A stretch of 64,000 nt of DNA from Pseudomonas viridiflava (GTDB taxonomy: Bacteria > Pseudomonadota > Gammaproteobacteria > Pseudomonadales > Pseudomonadaceae). The notes below the pieces were generated by a model. That model was not told the DNA's origin. It saw only the letters and a list, made by a program, of their open reading frames with translations, and made no database searches. This document shows positions 17,230 through 31,028 of the stretch, in pieces (positions within the stretch are counted from its first letter, which is position 1; each line of letters opens with the position of its first letter). The DNA lies in contig NZ_UTKY01000036.1 of the NCBI RefSeq assembly GCF_900583165.1, positions 18,463-82,462 on the forward strand. Direction: 5' to 3'. A program made the position numbers and the translations under genes.

Positions 17230-19002
17230 ATGGCTAACATTCCAACTATTTCATTCGACGCCATCATTATTGGTGGCGGCGGTGCTGGCATGCGCGCTGC
17301 ATTGCAGCTGGCCCAGGGCGGTCACAAGACTGCCGTGATCACCAAGGTGTTCCCGACTCGTTCCCACACCGTATCGGCCCAGGGTGGCATTACCTGCGCC
17401 ATCGCCTCCGCCGATCCGAACGATGACTGGCGCTGGCACATGTACGATACCGTCAAGGGTTCCGACTATATCGGTGACCAGGACGCTATCGAATACATGT
17501 GTCAGGAAGGCCCGGCTGCGGTGTTCGAGCTGGACCACATGGGTCTGCCGTTCTCCCGTACCGAGCAAGGTCGTATCTACCAGCGTCCATTCGGCGGCCA
17601 GTCGAAGGATTACGGTAAAGGCGGGCAGGCTGCCCGTACCTGCGCCGCGTCCGACCGTACCGGTCACGCACTGCTGCACACCCTTTACCAGGGCAACCTG
17701 AAAGCCGGTACCACGTTCCTGAACGAGTACTACGCTGTCGACCTGGTGAAGAACGCGCAAGGCGAGTTCGTCGGTGTGATCGCTATCTGCATCGAAACCG
17801 GTGAAACCACCTACATCCGCGCCAAAGCCACCGTGCTGGCGACCGGCGGTGCAGGCCGTATCTACGCGTCGACTACCAATGCCCTGATCAACACCGGTGA
17901 CGGCGTCGGCATGGCCCTGCGTGCTGGCGTTCCGGTGCAAGACATTGAAATGTGGCAGTTCCACCCAACCGGCATCGCCGGCGCTGGTGTACTGGTTACC
18001 GAAGGTTGCCGTGGTGAAGGCGGTTACCTGATCAACAAGCACGGCGAGCGTTTTATGGAGCGTTATGCTCCGAACGCGAAAGACCTGGCTGGCCGTGACG
18101 TAGTTGCTCGTTCGATGGTTAAAGAGATCATCGCCGGCAACGGCTGTGGCCCGAACGGCGACCACGTGATGCTCAAGCTCGATCACCTGGGCGAAGAAGT
18201 GCTGCACAGCCGCCTGCCAGGTATCTGCGAACTGTCCAAGACCTTTGCTCACGTTGACCCGGTATTGGCGCCAGTTCCGGTCGTTCCGACTTGCCACTAT
18301 ATGATGGGCGGCGTGCCGACCAACATTCATGGTCAGGCCATCACCCAGAACGCTGAAGGCGTGGACGAAATCATCCACGGTCTGTTCGCAGTAGGCGAAG
18401 TGGCTTGCGTATCGGTCCACGGTGCCAACCGTTTGGGCGGCAACTCGCTGCTCGACCTGGTGGTGTTCGGCCGCGCTGCTGGCCTGCACCTGGAAAAGGC
18501 GCTGACCGACGGCATCGAATACGATGACGCCACCGACGCCAACATCGAAGCTGCCCTGGCACGCCTGAACGCGCTGAACGAGCGCACTGATGGCGAAGAC
18601 GTAGCTACCCTGCGCCGCGAGCTGCAAAGCTGCATGCAGAACTACTTCGGTGTATTCCGTACCGGCGAATACATGCAGAAGGGTATCGCCCAGCTGGCCG
18701 ATCTGCGTACGCGCATCGCCAACGTCAAGATCAACGATAAGAGCCAGGCGTTCAACACCGCTCGTATCGAAGCCCTTGAGCTGCAAAACCTGCTGGAAGT
18801 GGCTGAAGCGACTGCAATCGCCGCCGAGGTTCGTAAAGAATCCCGTGGTGCCCACGCCCGTGAAGACTTTGAAGACCGCGACGACGAAAACTGGTTGTGC
18901 CACACCCTGTACTTCCCGGGTGACAAGCGCGTAACCAAGCGTGCCGTGAACTTCTCGCCGAAGACGGTGCCGACGTTTGAACCGAAGATTCGGACTTACT
19001 AA
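17230..19002 (+). CDS. sdhA: Succinate dehydrogenase flavoprotein subunit
   Basis: A 590-residue catalytic subunit oxidising succinate to fumarate. The FAD-binding N-terminus is [20 protein letters not shown]. His46 in [14 protein letters not shown] is the covalent FAD attachment site. Substrate-site residues occur in [20 protein letters not shown] and in [19 protein letters not shown]. The C-terminal domain ends [17 protein letters not shown] as in other SdhA proteins. Electrons pass to SdhB. Spacing is 3 bp from sdhD and 11 bp to sdhB. Confidence 0.98.
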   Translation: MANIPTISFDAIIIGGGGAGMRAALQLAQGGHKTAVITKVFPTRSHTVSAQGGITCAIASADPNDDWRWHMYDTVKGSDYIGDQDAIEYMCQEGPAAVFELDHMGLPFSRTEQGRIYQRPFGGQSKDYGKGGQAARTCAASDRTGHALLHTLYQGNLKAGTTFLNEYYAVDLVKNAQGEFVGVIAICIETGETTYIRAKATVLATGGAGRIYASTTNALINTGDGVGMALRAGVPVQDIEMWQFHPTGIAGAGVLVTEGCRGEGGYLINKHGERFMERYAPNAKDLAGRDVVARSMVKEIIAGNGCGPNGDHVMLKLDHLGEEVLHSRLPGICELSKTFAHVDPVLAPVPVVPTCHYMMGGVPTNIHGQAITQNAEGVDEIIHGLFAVGEVACVSVHGANRLGGNSLLDLVVFGRAAGLHLEKALTDGIEYDDATDANIEAALARLNALNERTDGEDVATLRRELQSCMQNYFGVFRTGEYMQKGIAQLADLRTRIANVKINDKSQAFNTARIEALELQNLLEVAEATAIAAEVRKESRGAHAREDFEDRDDENWLCHTLYFPGDKRVTKRAVNFSPKTVPTFEPKIRTY

Positions 19003-19013
19003 GGGTGGCTGCC

Positions 19014-19718
19014 ATGTTGAAAGTCAGTGTTTATCGCTACAACCCTGATCAGGACGCTGCGCCGTTCATGCAGGAGTTCCAGGTCGATACCGGTGGTAAA
19101 GACCTGATGGTGCTGGATGTATTGGCACTGATCAAAGAGCAGGATGAAGGTTTCTCTTATCGTCGCTCTTGCCGTGAAGGTGTGTGCGGTTCCGACGGCA
19201 TGAACATCAACGGCAAAAACGGCCTGGCGTGCATCACGCCGCTGTCTGCCGTGGTTAAAGGCAACAAGCTGATCGTTCGTCCGCTGCCAGGTTTGCCGGT
19301 TATCCGTGACCTGGTCGTCGATATGAGCATCTTCTACAAGCAATACGAGAAAGTTAAGCCGTTCCTGCAGAACGACACGCCGGCTCCGGCCATCGAGCGT
19401 CTGCAGTCCCCGGAAGAGCGTGAGAAACTTGACGGTCTGTACGAGTGCATCCTGTGTGCTTGCTGCTCGACCTCTTGCCCGTCCTTCTGGTGGAACCCGG
19501 ACAAGTTCCTGGGCCCAGCTGCCCTGCTGCAAGCGTATCGCTTCCTGGCAGACAGCCGTGACACCAAGACATCCGAGCGTCTGGCTTCGCTGGATGACCC
19601 GTTCAGCGTATTCCGCTGCCGGGGCATCATGAACTGCGTCAACGTATGTCCCAAAGGCCTGAACCCGACTAAGGCCATTGGTCACATCCGTAACATGCTG
19701 CTGCAAAACGGCGTGTAA
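19014..19718 (+). CDS. sdhB: Succinate dehydrogenase iron-sulfur subunit
   Basis: A 234-residue subunit with three clusters. SCREGVCGSDGMNINGKNG with a following Cys binds 2Fe-2S; CILCACCSTSCPS and CRGIMNCVNVCPKG bind the 4Fe-4S and 3Fe-4S centres. It relays electrons from SdhA FAD to quinone in SdhCD. The start MLKVSVYRYNPDQD, after AAGGGTGGCTGCC, is preferred over a GTG three codons earlier. A 261-bp gap with an attenuator-like hairpin separates it from sucA. Confidence 0.97.
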   Translation: MLKVSVYRYNPDQDAAPFMQEFQVDTGGKDLMVLDVLALIKEQDEGFSYRRSCREGVCGSDGMNINGKNGLACITPLSAVVKGNKLIVRPLPGLPVIRDLVVDMSIFYKQYEKVKPFLQNDTPAPAIERLQSPEEREKLDGLYECILCACCSTSCPSFWWNPDKFLGPAALLQAYRFLADSRDTKTSERLASLDDPFSVFRCRGIMNCVNVCPKGLNPTKAIGHIRNMLLQNGV

Positions 19719-19758
19719 CGACGTTGTAGTAAAAGCAGGACCGTTGTGCCCGTAAATG

Positions 19759-19793
19759 CTACGGCGCAGGCTTCAACCGGCGCCGTAGTTTTA
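19759..19793 (+). terminator. Attenuator-like hairpin between sdhB and sucA
   Basis: A perfect 9-bp stem CTACGGCGC / GCGCCGTAG with a 12-nt loop followed by TTTTAA, 41 bp after the sdhB stop. The T-run is short, so partial termination is plausible; this could set the sdh to suc transcript ratio. Confidence 0.6.
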
Positions 19794-19979
19794 ACTTGAG
19801 CAGCGACTTACAAAGCCGCAGCTCTTATTTTGAAGAAATGAGACAAGCAGGGGCATTCGGGTTGGTACCCGAACTATCAGCGTGATCCTAAGTGGCTTGT
19901 TTTGGTCGCTGCACTTGGCCTTTTGCAAGCAAACTCGGTGTTTTCGCCGGTGGTGTCCCCAAATCGAGGGTGACCAAGC

Positions 19980-22811
<2,832 letters not shown>

Positions 22812-22855
22812 CGCCTTCGCGCTGACTGAAACCGAATTTTAAGGACACACAGATA

Positions 22856-24076
22856 ATGGCTATCGAAATCAAAGCCCCGTCATTCCCGGAATCGGTTGCC
22901 GATGGCACCGTTGCCACCTGGCACAAGAAACCAGGCGACGCTGTAAAGCGTGACGACCTGATCGTCGACATCGAGACCGACAAAGTCGTTCTGGAAGTGT
23001 TGGCCGAAGCTGACGGCGTGCTGGGCGCAATCGTTGCCGAAGAAGGCGCTACCGTTCTGTCGAACCAAGTACTGGGCTCGATCGAAGCGGGCAGCGCTGC
23101 TGCTGCCGCTCCTGCTGCCGCTGCACCAGCTGCTTCGGCTCCTGCTGCCGCCCCGGCTGCTGGCGCTGAAGACCCGATCGCTGCGCCAGCTGCGCGTCAG
23201 TTGGCTGAAGAAAACGGCATTAACCTGGCTTCCATCAAAGGCACCGGCAAAGATGGCCGCGTGTCCAAGGAAGACGTGGTTGCTGCTGTTGAGGCCAAGA
23301 AAAACGCGCCAGCCGCTGCACCTGCCAAGGCTGCTGCCCCAGCTGCCGCTGCGCCTGTTTTCGCTGCTGGCGATCGCACCGAGAAGCGCGTACCGATGAC
23401 CCGCGTTCGTGCCACCGTGGCCAAGCGTCTGGTTGAAGCTCAGTCGAACATGGCGATGCTGACTACTTTCAACGAAGTCGACATGACCGAAGTCATGGCC
23501 CTGCGTTCGAAGTACAAGGACCTGTTCGAGAAGTCCCACAATGGCGTGCGCCTGGGCTTCATGTCGTTCTTCGTGAAAGCGGCCACCGAAGCGCTGAAAC
23601 GCTTCCCGGCAGTCAACGCTTCCATCGACGGCGGCGACATCGTTTACCATGGCTACGCAGACGTCGGCGTTGCCGTGTCCAGCGACCGTGGCCTGGTGGT
23701 TCCGGTTCTGCGTAACGCCGAACTGATGAGCCTGGCTGAAATCGAAGGCGGCATCGCCGGCTTCGGCAAGAAAGCCCGTGACGGCAAGCTGACCATCGAC
23801 GAGATGACCGGCGGTACCTTCACCATCACCAACGGTGGTACCTTCGGTTCGATGATGTCGACGCCGATCGTCAACCCGCCGCAAGCTGCGATCCTGGGCA
23901 TGCACAACATCATCCAGCGTCCGATGGCCATCAACGGCCAAGTCGTGATCCGCCCAATGATGTACCTGGCACTGTCTTACGATCACCGCCTGATCGATGG
24001 TAAAGAAGCCGTGACTTTCCTGGTGACCATCAAGAACCTGCTGGAAGATCCGGCTCGTCTGTTGCTGGATATCTGA
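22856..24076 (+). CDS. sucB: 2-oxoglutarate dehydrogenase E2, dihydrolipoyl succinyltransferase
   Basis: A 406-residue core subunit. The N-terminal lipoyl domain has [12 protein letters not shown] with lipoylated Lys43. An Ala/Pro-rich hinge (about 80-106) leads to the E1/E3-binding domain ([20 protein letters not shown]), then a second Ala/Pro hinge and the catalytic domain. YDHRLIDG places active-site His377 and Asp381. It transfers succinyl to CoA. The RBS AAGGACACACAGATA is close to ideal. The Ala-rich linkers show strongly biased GCT/GCC/CCT codons, typical of this gene. Confidence 0.98.
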   Translation: MAIEIKAPSFPESVADGTVATWHKKPGDAVKRDDLIVDIETDKVVLEVLAEADGVLGAIVAEEGATVLSNQVLGSIEAGSAAAAAPAAAAPAASAPAAAPAAGAEDPIAAPAARQLAEENGINLASIKGTGKDGRVSKEDVVAAVEAKKNAPAAAPAKAAAPAAAAPVFAAGDRTEKRVPMTRVRATVAKRLVEAQSNMAMLTTFNEVDMTEVMALRSKYKDLFEKSHNGVRLGFMSFFVKAATEALKRFPAVNASIDGGDIVYHGYADVGVAVSSDRGLVVPVLRNAELMSLAEIEGGIAGFGKKARDGKLTIDEMTGGTFTITNGGTFGSMMSTPIVNPPQAAILGMHNIIQRPMAINGQVVIRPMMYLALSYDHRLIDGKEAVTFLVTIKNLLEDPARLLLDI

Positions 24077-24115
24077 TAGAAGCAGCTGCAGGCTCCGGGC
24101 AAGCCGCCACAATAG

Positions 24116-25612
<1,497 letters not shown>

Positions 25613-25816
25613 GCGAGATAATAAGAAACCACGGCGGAGTTGCCCGTCGTGAGCCTTGCGAGCAAGACTCACCGCGGAATATCCGCTGGACGCAGTCTTG
25701 CACAGCTTTACGGGCCATAAGCCCTGCAGGTTGTGCAAGCAGCAGTCACAGGTGGCGCGGCACTCATAATGAGCGCAGCGCCGAATGCGCAGTACCTAAC
25801 GAAGACGGTAAAAAGC
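25613..25816 (+). other. Structured lpdG-sucC intergenic region with three hairpins
   Basis: Three consecutive inverted repeats: 25649-25672 (GTGAGCCTTGC / GCAAGACTCAC), 25674-25686 (GCGGA / TCCGC), and 25697-25739 (outer stem CTTGCACA / TGTGCAAG enclosing GGGC / GCCC). No T-run follows, so these do not look like terminators. A processing site, stabiliser or small RNA is possible. Confidence 0.55.
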
Positions 25817-26983
25817 ATGAATCTTCACGAGTATCAGGGTAAGCAGCTGTTCGCTGAATACGGCCTGCCAGTATCCAAGGGCTACGCAGTAGACACCCCG
25901 GAAGCAGCAGCAGAAGCTTGCGACAAAATCGGTGGCACCGAGTGGGTTGTCAAGGCCCAGGTCCACGCTGGTGGTCGCGGTAAAGCGGGCGGCGTTAAGC
26001 TGGTTCGCAGCAAAGAAGACGCCAAGGCCTTCGCACAGCAGTGGCTGGGCAAGCGTCTGGTGACTTACCAGACTGATGCCAATGGCCAGCCAGTCACCAA
26101 GATCCTGGTTGAATCGTGCACTGATATCGCTAAAGAGCTGTACCTGGGCGCTGTCGTTGACCGTTCGAGCCGTCGCATCGTGTTCATGGCCTCCACCGAA
26201 GGTGGCGTGGACATTGAGAAGATCGCCGAAGAAACCCCAGAAAAAATTCTGAAAGCCACCATCGATCCACTGGTTGGCGCTCAGCCATTCCAGGGTCGCG
26301 AGTTGGCTTTCCAACTGGGCCTGGAAGGCAAGCAAGTTGCCCAGTTCGCCAAGATCTTCGTAGGTCTGGCCAAACTGTTCCAGGATCACGATCTGGCCCT
26401 GCTGGAAGTGAACCCGCTGGTGATCAAGGCTGATGGCGATCTGCACTGCCTGGACGCCAAGATCAACATCGACGCCAACGCCATGTACCGTCAGCCTAAG
26501 CTGAAGACTTTCCACGATCCGTCGCAAGACGATCCGCGCGAAGCGCACGCTGCCAAGTTCGAACTGAACTACGTAGCCCTGGAAGGTAACATCGGTTGCA
26601 TGGTCAACGGTGCTGGCCTGGCCATGGGTACCATGGACATCGTCAACCTGCATGGCGGCAAGCCAGCCAACTTCCTCGACGTGGGCGGTGGTGCTACCAA
26701 AGAACGCGTTACCGAAGCCTTCAAGATCATCCTGTCCGACTCCAACGTCGCTGCAGTACTGGTCAACATCTTCGGCGGCATCGTTCGTTGCGACATGATT
26801 GCCGAAGGCATCATCGGTGCAGTGAAAGAAGTCGGCGTTAAAATCCCGGTTGTTGTTCGCCTTGAAGGTAACAACGCTGAACTGGGCGCTAAAGTACTGG
26901 CAGAAAGCGGTTTGAACATCATCGCGGCTACCAGCCTGACCGACGCTGCTCAACAAGTTGTCAAAGCTGCGGAGGGCAAGTAA
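25817..26983 (+). CDS. sucC: Succinyl-CoA ligase beta subunit
   Basis: A 388-residue ATP-grasp subunit of succinyl-CoA synthetase, which makes ATP/GTP from succinyl-CoA. It begins [20 protein letters not shown], as in all SucC proteins. [19 protein letters not shown] is the nucleotide-binding loop; [20 protein letters not shown] and [13 protein letters not shown] belong to the grasp and ligase domains. Frames open further upstream, but this ATG matches family length. It overlaps sucD by one base (TAATG). Confidence 0.98.
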   Translation: MNLHEYQGKQLFAEYGLPVSKGYAVDTPEAAAEACDKIGGTEWVVKAQVHAGGRGKAGGVKLVRSKEDAKAFAQQWLGKRLVTYQTDANGQPVTKILVESCTDIAKELYLGAVVDRSSRRIVFMASTEGGVDIEKIAEETPEKILKATIDPLVGAQPFQGRELAFQLGLEGKQVAQFAKIFVGLAKLFQDHDLALLEVNPLVIKADGDLHCLDAKINIDANAMYRQPKLKTFHDPSQDDPREAHAAKFELNYVALEGNIGCMVNGAGLAMGTMDIVNLHGGKPANFLDVGGGATKERVTEAFKIILSDSNVAAVLVNIFGGIVRCDMIAEGIIGAVKEVGVKIPVVVRLEGNNAELGAKVLAESGLNIIAATSLTDAAQQVVKAAEGK

Positions 26984-27864
26984 TGAGCGTCCTGATCAAT
27001 AAAGACACCAAAGTTATCTGCCAGGGTATTACCGGTTCGCAAGGTAGTTTCCACACCCAGCAAGCCATCGAATACGGCACCAAGATGGTTGGCGGCGTAA
27101 CTCCGGGCAAAGGCGGCACCGAGCACCTGGGCCTGCCAGTGTTCAACACCGTGAAAGACGCTGTTGCTCAAACTGGCGCTACTGCCAGCGTGATCTACGT
27201 ACCGGCTCCTTTCTGCAAAGACTCGATCCTGGAAGCAGCCTTCGGCGGCATCAAGCTGATCGTTTGCATCACCGAAGGCATTCCTACCTTGGACATGCTG
27301 GACGCTAAAGTTAAGTGCGACGAGCTGGGTGTTACCCTGATCGGCCCTAACTGCCCAGGCGTGATCACCCCAGGCGAATGCAAGATCGGCATCATGCCAG
27401 GTCACATTCACTTGCCAGGTAAAGTCGGTATCGTTTCCCGTTCCGGCACCCTGACCTACGAAGCTGTCAAGCAAACTACTGACGCCGGTTTCGGTCAGTC
27501 GACTTGCGTCGGCATCGGCGGTGACCCGATCCCAGGCTCGAACTTCATCGACATCCTGAAGCTGTTCCAGGAAGACCCGAAGACCGAAGCGATCGTAATG
27601 ATCGGTGAGATCGGCGGTTCGGCTGAAGAAGAAGCGGCTGCCTACATCAAGGCACACGTGACCAAGCCGGTTGTTTCCTACATCGCTGGTGTGACTGCCC
27701 CTGCTGGCAAGCGCATGGGCCATGCTGGCGCAATCATTTCTGGCGGCAAGGGTACTGCAGACGAGAAGTTTGCTGCCCTGGAAGACGCAGGCGTTAAAAC
27801 CGTGCGTTCGCTGGCAGACATCGGCAAGGCTTTGTCCGAGTTGACCGGTTGGGCTGTCAAGTAA
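26983..27864 (+). CDS. sucD: Succinyl-CoA ligase alpha subunit
   Basis: A 293-residue subunit with N-terminal CoA-binding Rossmann domain ([18 protein letters not shown]). The phosphorylated His247 lies in [33 protein letters not shown] and [16 protein letters not shown] are further CoA/ligase signatures. It completes the heterodimer with SucC and ends the nine-gene cluster; a strong terminator follows 30 bp after the stop. Confidence 0.98.
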   Translation: MSVLINKDTKVICQGITGSQGSFHTQQAIEYGTKMVGGVTPGKGGTEHLGLPVFNTVKDAVAQTGATASVIYVPAPFCKDSILEAAFGGIKLIVCITEGIPTLDMLDAKVKCDELGVTLIGPNCPGVITPGECKIGIMPGHIHLPGKVGIVSRSGTLTYEAVKQTTDAGFGQSTCVGIGGDPIPGSNFIDILKLFQEDPKTEAIVMIGEIGGSAEEEAAAYIKAHVTKPVVSYIAGVTAPAGKRMGHAGAIISGGKGTADEKFAALEDAGVKTVRSLADIGKALSELTGWAVK

Positions 27865-27892
27865 GCCTCGCGCTTAACTGACGCTTCACCAA

Positions 27893-27921
27893 GCAAAGGC
27901 CACCTTCGGGTGGCCTTTGTG
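27893..27921 (+). terminator. Terminator at the end of the sdh-suc cluster
   Basis: Perfect 10-bp stem AAAGGCCACC / GGTGGCCTTT with a TTCG tetraloop. The T-run is only TTT plus GTG, but the stem is strong. Confidence 0.85.
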
Positions 27922-27963
27922 CGTTCTGGGTTTATATAAATGTTAGATCAAACACTGTTCAAA

Positions 27964-28050
27964 TGTGGGAGGGGGCTTGCCCCGATGGCGGTGTGTCAGT
28001 CACAGCTACTTCAGCTGACACTTTGTCATCGGGGGCAAGCCCCCTCCCAC
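27964..28050. repeat. REPIN, head-to-head REP pair
   Basis: GTGGGAGGGGGCTTGCCCC with one C fewer than the usual core, and the partner ATCGGGGGCAAGCCCCCTCC. It lies between the co-directional sucD and brnQ genes. Confidence 0.92.
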
Positions 28051-28294
28051 ATTTGTCCTCATTCACAGCTTTAGTATGAAAACGCGACATGTAAATGTCG
28101 CTTATCGGACAGTTCGCCCCGCAACAGTGCGTTTGTCAGCCGATTTCTGTACCCTAGCCGCCTCTTTATGCGTGTGCCTCCCAAAAGGAAGCCCCGCGCT
28201 AGACCGGTCGGCCCCCATCAGGGCTGGCAGTATTTCCCTCATCCACAGGGAACCCCTCTCTAAATTCCGATTCAGTAGTGTGGTATTTCCCGAA
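28051..28294 (+). promoter_or_regulatory. brnQ upstream region with an 18-bp palindromic element
   Basis: About 240 bp before brnQ. It contains the palindrome GCGACAT-GTAA-ATGTCGC at 28084-28101, a hairpin or operator. No clear promoter or leader peptide was found. The frame of brnQ stays open here but lacks family similarity. Confidence 0.4.
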
Positions 28295-29608
28295 ATGAAA
28301 GTGTTGAAAAGCCAGGATATCCTGGCGTTGGGCTTTATGACCTTTGCCCTGTTTGTGGGCGCCGGCAACATCATCTTCCCGCCAATCGTTGGTTTGCAGT
28401 CCGGGCCCCATGTCTGGATGGCAGCGTTGGGCTTCCTGATTACCGCGGTTGGTCTGCCGGTGGTGACCGTGGTCGCCCTGGCCAAGGTCGGCGGTGGCAT
28501 GGACGCATTGAGCAGCCCGATCGGCAAGATCGCCGGTGGCCTGCTCGCGGCGGCGGCGTATCTGGCGGTAGGGCCGCTGTTCGCCACCCCGCGTACGGCG
28601 ACCGTGTCGTTTGAAGTGGGTCTGGCGCCGTTGACCGGCGAGAGCCCGCTGGCACTGTTCCTCTACAGTTCAGTGTATTTCCTGGTGGTGTTCTTCGTGT
28701 CCCTGTACCCAGGTCGACTGCTGGACACCGTGGGTCGCTTTCTCGCGCCGCTGAAGATCATCGCGCTGGCCGTACTCGGCATTGCCGCGTTCGCGTTGCC
28801 AGCCGGTGACGTGGGCGTTGCGACCCCGGAATACGTCGCTGCGCCGTTCTCTCAGGGCTTTATCAATGGTTACTTGACCATGGACACCCTGGGCGCACTG
28901 GTATTTGGCATCGTGATCGTCAACGCGATCCGCTCCCGTGGCGTTGAGTCGCCCAAGCTGATCACCCGCTATGCGATCATCGCCGGGTTGATTGCCGGCG
29001 TGGGCCTGGCGCTGGTGTATGTCAGCTTGTTCCGTTTGGGCGCGGGCAGCCATGAAGTCGCTGCGGGTGCGGCCAATGGCGCTGCTGTGCTGCACGCCTA
29101 TGTGCAACACACGTTCGGTTCCTTGGGCAGCGGTTTCCTGGCCGTGCTGATCTCCCTGGCGTGCCTGGTGACGGCAGTGGGCCTGACTTGCGCTTGCGCG
29201 GAGTACTTCAGCAAAGTCCTGCCGCTGTCCTACAAGACCCTGGTGGTGATTCTGGCGCTGTTCTCGTTGTTTGTGTCCAACCTGGGCCTGACCAAGCTGA
29301 TTGCCTTCTCGATCCCGGTGCTTACCGCGATCTACCCGCCGTGCATCGTGCTGGTGGCCCTGAGCTTCTGCAAAGACTTCTGGCAGGAGCAGGGCCGCAT
29401 CGTTGGCCCGGTGATGCTGGTGTCGTTCATCTTCGGCTGCATTGATGCGCTCAAGGGCGCAGGCCTGGCAGATTGGATGCCTGCGCAGTTGCTGAACCTG
29501 CCGCTGAGCGAGCAGGGCCTCGCGTGGCTGGTGCCATCGGTGATGGTGCTGGTGGTGGCGGTGGTGATTGACCGCATGTTGGGCAAGCGTAGCGAAGCGA
29601 TTGCTTAA
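28295..29608 (+). CDS. brnQ: Branched-chain amino acid:cation symporter
   Basis: A 437-residue LIVCS-family carrier importing leucine, isoleucine and valine with sodium or protons. It starts [20 protein letters not shown], followed by the conserved [17 protein letters not shown] and [20 protein letters not shown]. About twelve membrane segments are visible throughout. The frame remains open for 73 codons upstream, but those residues are not hydrophobic and lie in the leader. It is monocistronic with a strong terminator. Confidence 0.95.
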   Translation: MKVLKSQDILALGFMTFALFVGAGNIIFPPIVGLQSGPHVWMAALGFLITAVGLPVVTVVALAKVGGGMDALSSPIGKIAGGLLAAAAYLAVGPLFATPRTATVSFEVGLAPLTGESPLALFLYSSVYFLVVFFVSLYPGRLLDTVGRFLAPLKIIALAVLGIAAFALPAGDVGVATPEYVAAPFSQGFINGYLTMDTLGALVFGIVIVNAIRSRGVESPKLITRYAIIAGLIAGVGLALVYVSLFRLGAGSHEVAAGAANGAAVLHAYVQHTFGSLGSGFLAVLISLACLVTAVGLTCACAEYFSKVLPLSYKTLVVILALFSLFVSNLGLTKLIAFSIPVLTAIYPPCIVLVALSFCKDFWQEQGRIVGPVMLVSFIFGCIDALKGAGLADWMPAQLLNLPLSEQGLAWLVPSVMVLVVAVVIDRMLGKRSEAIA

Positions 29609-29628
29609 GCGGGTTTGACGCTGTACCG

Positions 29629-29664
29629 AAATGCCCCGTATCAATCGATACGGGGCATTTTTTA
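29629..29664. terminator. Rho-independent terminator after brnQ
   Basis: A 14-bp perfect stem AAATGCCCCGTATC / GATACGGGGCATTT with an AATC loop followed by TTTT. Confidence 0.95.
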
Positions 29665-29703
29665 TGCTGATGAGGCAACACCTTCTACAGTTGGAATGCT
29701 TTG

Positions 29704-29737
29704 AAATGTGGGAGGGGGCAAGCCCCCTCCCACATTT
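29704..29737. repeat. Single collapsed REP palindrome
   Basis: A 16-bp perfect stem AAATGTGGGAGGGGGC / GCCCCCTCCCACATTT with only AA as loop. It looks like a REP doublet that lost its interior, leaving two outer halves joined. Confidence 0.88.
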
Positions 29738-29777
29738 TGATCGCGTTAACCTTCATTCATTATGTACAAGGACCTAC

Positions 29778-30515
29778 ATGTCGTTCGTCGAAGCCAACCA
29801 GATCCACCTGCTCGCCGCTTTCTGGTTTGCCCTGTGCTGGGGTGGCTACACCCGTTATGCCACCTGGAAAGCCCGGGACACCGCGTGCCTGGCCAGCGTG
29901 CTGCATCTCTACCGCGAAGACTGGATGCGCCGCATGCTGCTGCGGGACAACCGCATCGCCGACGCCAGCGTTATCGGCAACCTTGAGCGCAACGCTTCAT
30001 TCTTTGCTTCCAGCACCTTGATCATTCTCGCTGGCATTCTCACCGTGCTGGGCGCCTCGGAGCGGGCGGTGTCGTTGCTTGCGGATATCCCGATGGTGCA
30101 GCAAGCCTCCCAAGGCATGTCGGAAATCAAGCTGCTCTGCCTGGCGCTGGTGTTTGTCTACGCATTCTTTACGTTCAGCTGGTGCATGCGTCAGTACAAC
30201 TTCGCCGCCGTGCTGGTGGGGTCGGCACCGATGATTGGTGAGCGGCATGTGTCGGAGCAGGAGCGCAATGCCTTTGCCTTGCGGGCGGCACGGGTCATTT
30301 CAATGGCTGCCAACCAGTTCAACTTTGGCCTGCGTTCTTATTATTTCGGCATGACCATGCTGGCTTGGTTTGTCAGCCCTTGGCTGTTTATGTTGATGAG
30401 CAGCGGGGTGGTGGTGGTGCTGTATCGCCGAGAGTTTCATTCCGACGTACTGCAAGTGATGGTCTATACGCCAACTGACATGCCGCTGCCTGAGCCAAAT
30501 AAAGAGCCGGCTTAA
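29778..30515 (+). CDS. DUF599 family membrane protein
   Basis: A 245-residue inner-membrane protein of the DUF599 family, function unknown. Hydrophobic segments lie around residues 8-25, 74-92, 117-138, and 190-220. Conserved polar stretches between helices include LYREDWMRRMLLRDNRIADA and the Arg/Asn-rich RAARVISMAANQFNFGLRSY. The start MSFVEANQIHLL follows AAGGACCTAC. It is monocistronic with its own terminator. Confidence 0.88.
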   Translation: MSFVEANQIHLLAAFWFALCWGGYTRYATWKARDTACLASVLHLYREDWMRRMLLRDNRIADASVIGNLERNASFFASSTLIILAGILTVLGASERAVSLLADIPMVQQASQGMSEIKLLCLALVFVYAFFTFSWCMRQYNFAAVLVGSAPMIGERHVSEQERNAFALRAARVISMAANQFNFGLRSYYFGMTMLAWFVSPWLFMLMSSGVVVVLYRREFHSDVLQVMVYTPTDMPLPEPNKEPA

Positions 30516-30560
30516 TCCATTCAGCCCTCGAGTGGCGCGAATAAAAACAGCAGGCAAAGT

Positions 30561-30592
30561 AAAGCCCGCTATCTAAGCGGGCTTTCTTTTTA
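30561..30592. terminator. Terminator between DUF599 gene and lipoprotein gene
   Basis: A 10-bp stem AAAGCCCGCT / AGCGGGCTTT with an ATCTA-type loop and a TCTTTTT tail on the plus strand. The flanking A-rich bases allow leftward function too, which suits the convergent genes. Confidence 0.92.
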
Positions 30593-30618
30593 CAGCAAAG
30601 CTATTTCAAGCCGCGGTC

Positions 30619-30870
30619 TTAAGAACCGGTGGCAGGGGTAGCAGGTGCTGCTTCTTTTGCGGCGGCTTCGTTCGATTCAGCCTGAGCTTTGGCAGCATCG
30701 GCGTTTTCTTTCGCAGCGTCGTTCACTTTATCCTGAGCCTTTGCCATGTCTTGCTGAGCTTGCTCAGAATGTGCAGCGGCGTCTTGGGCTTTGTCTTCGG
30801 ATTTTTTGTCGCAGGCAGCGAGACCGAGGGCAGCGGCGAGCATCATGGAAATAGCTAAAGTCTTACGCAT
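30619..30870 (-). CDS. Small alanine-rich lipoprotein
   Basis: An 83-residue protein with lipoprotein signal MRKTLAISMMLAAALGLAAC; the lipobox LAAC places the acylated Cys at residue 20. The mature part is almost entirely Ala, Lys, Asp, Glu and Gln, predicting one amphipathic coiled helix, reminiscent of small Lpp/OprI-like or osmotically induced lipoproteins. No cross-link Lys at the C-terminus is evident (it ends ATPATGS). Divergent from the thioesterase pair; an ECF-sigma-like promoter is possible upstream. The precise role is unknown. Confidence 0.85.
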   Translation of the reverse strand: MRKTLAISMMLAAALGLAACDKKSEDKAQDAAAHSEQAQQDMAKAQDKVNDAAKENADAAKAQAESNEAAAKEAAPATPATGS

Positions 30871-30929
30871 GGGTTGTTTCTCCTTATTGAAGATATCTAC
30901 TGGCCTTTCGAGCATGGCGGTTCGGCATT

Positions 30930-30976
30930 AGTTCCTTTTATTCTGTAGATATATAAACCAATGACTTAAAGGAACT
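30930..30976. promoter_or_regulatory. 9-bp inverted repeat in a divergent control region
   Basis: AGTTCCTTT (30930-30938) and AAAGGAACT (30968-30976) with a 29-bp spacer, between the lipoprotein and thioesterase genes. Each arm carries GGAACT, as found in -35 boxes of AlgU/SigX-type ECF sigma factors, facing outward. On the minus strand TCGAA follows after 17 bp. Confidence 0.45.
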
Positions 30977-31028
30977 TTCCGCTGCACCGCTGATTCAGCC
31001 GATCACTATTAATAAGAGTCTCGAACGA

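Noticed and set aside
17251..18903. A 550-codon open frame antisense to sdhA
   Set aside because: sdhA is unmistakable on the plus strand; the antisense product has no recognisable motif.
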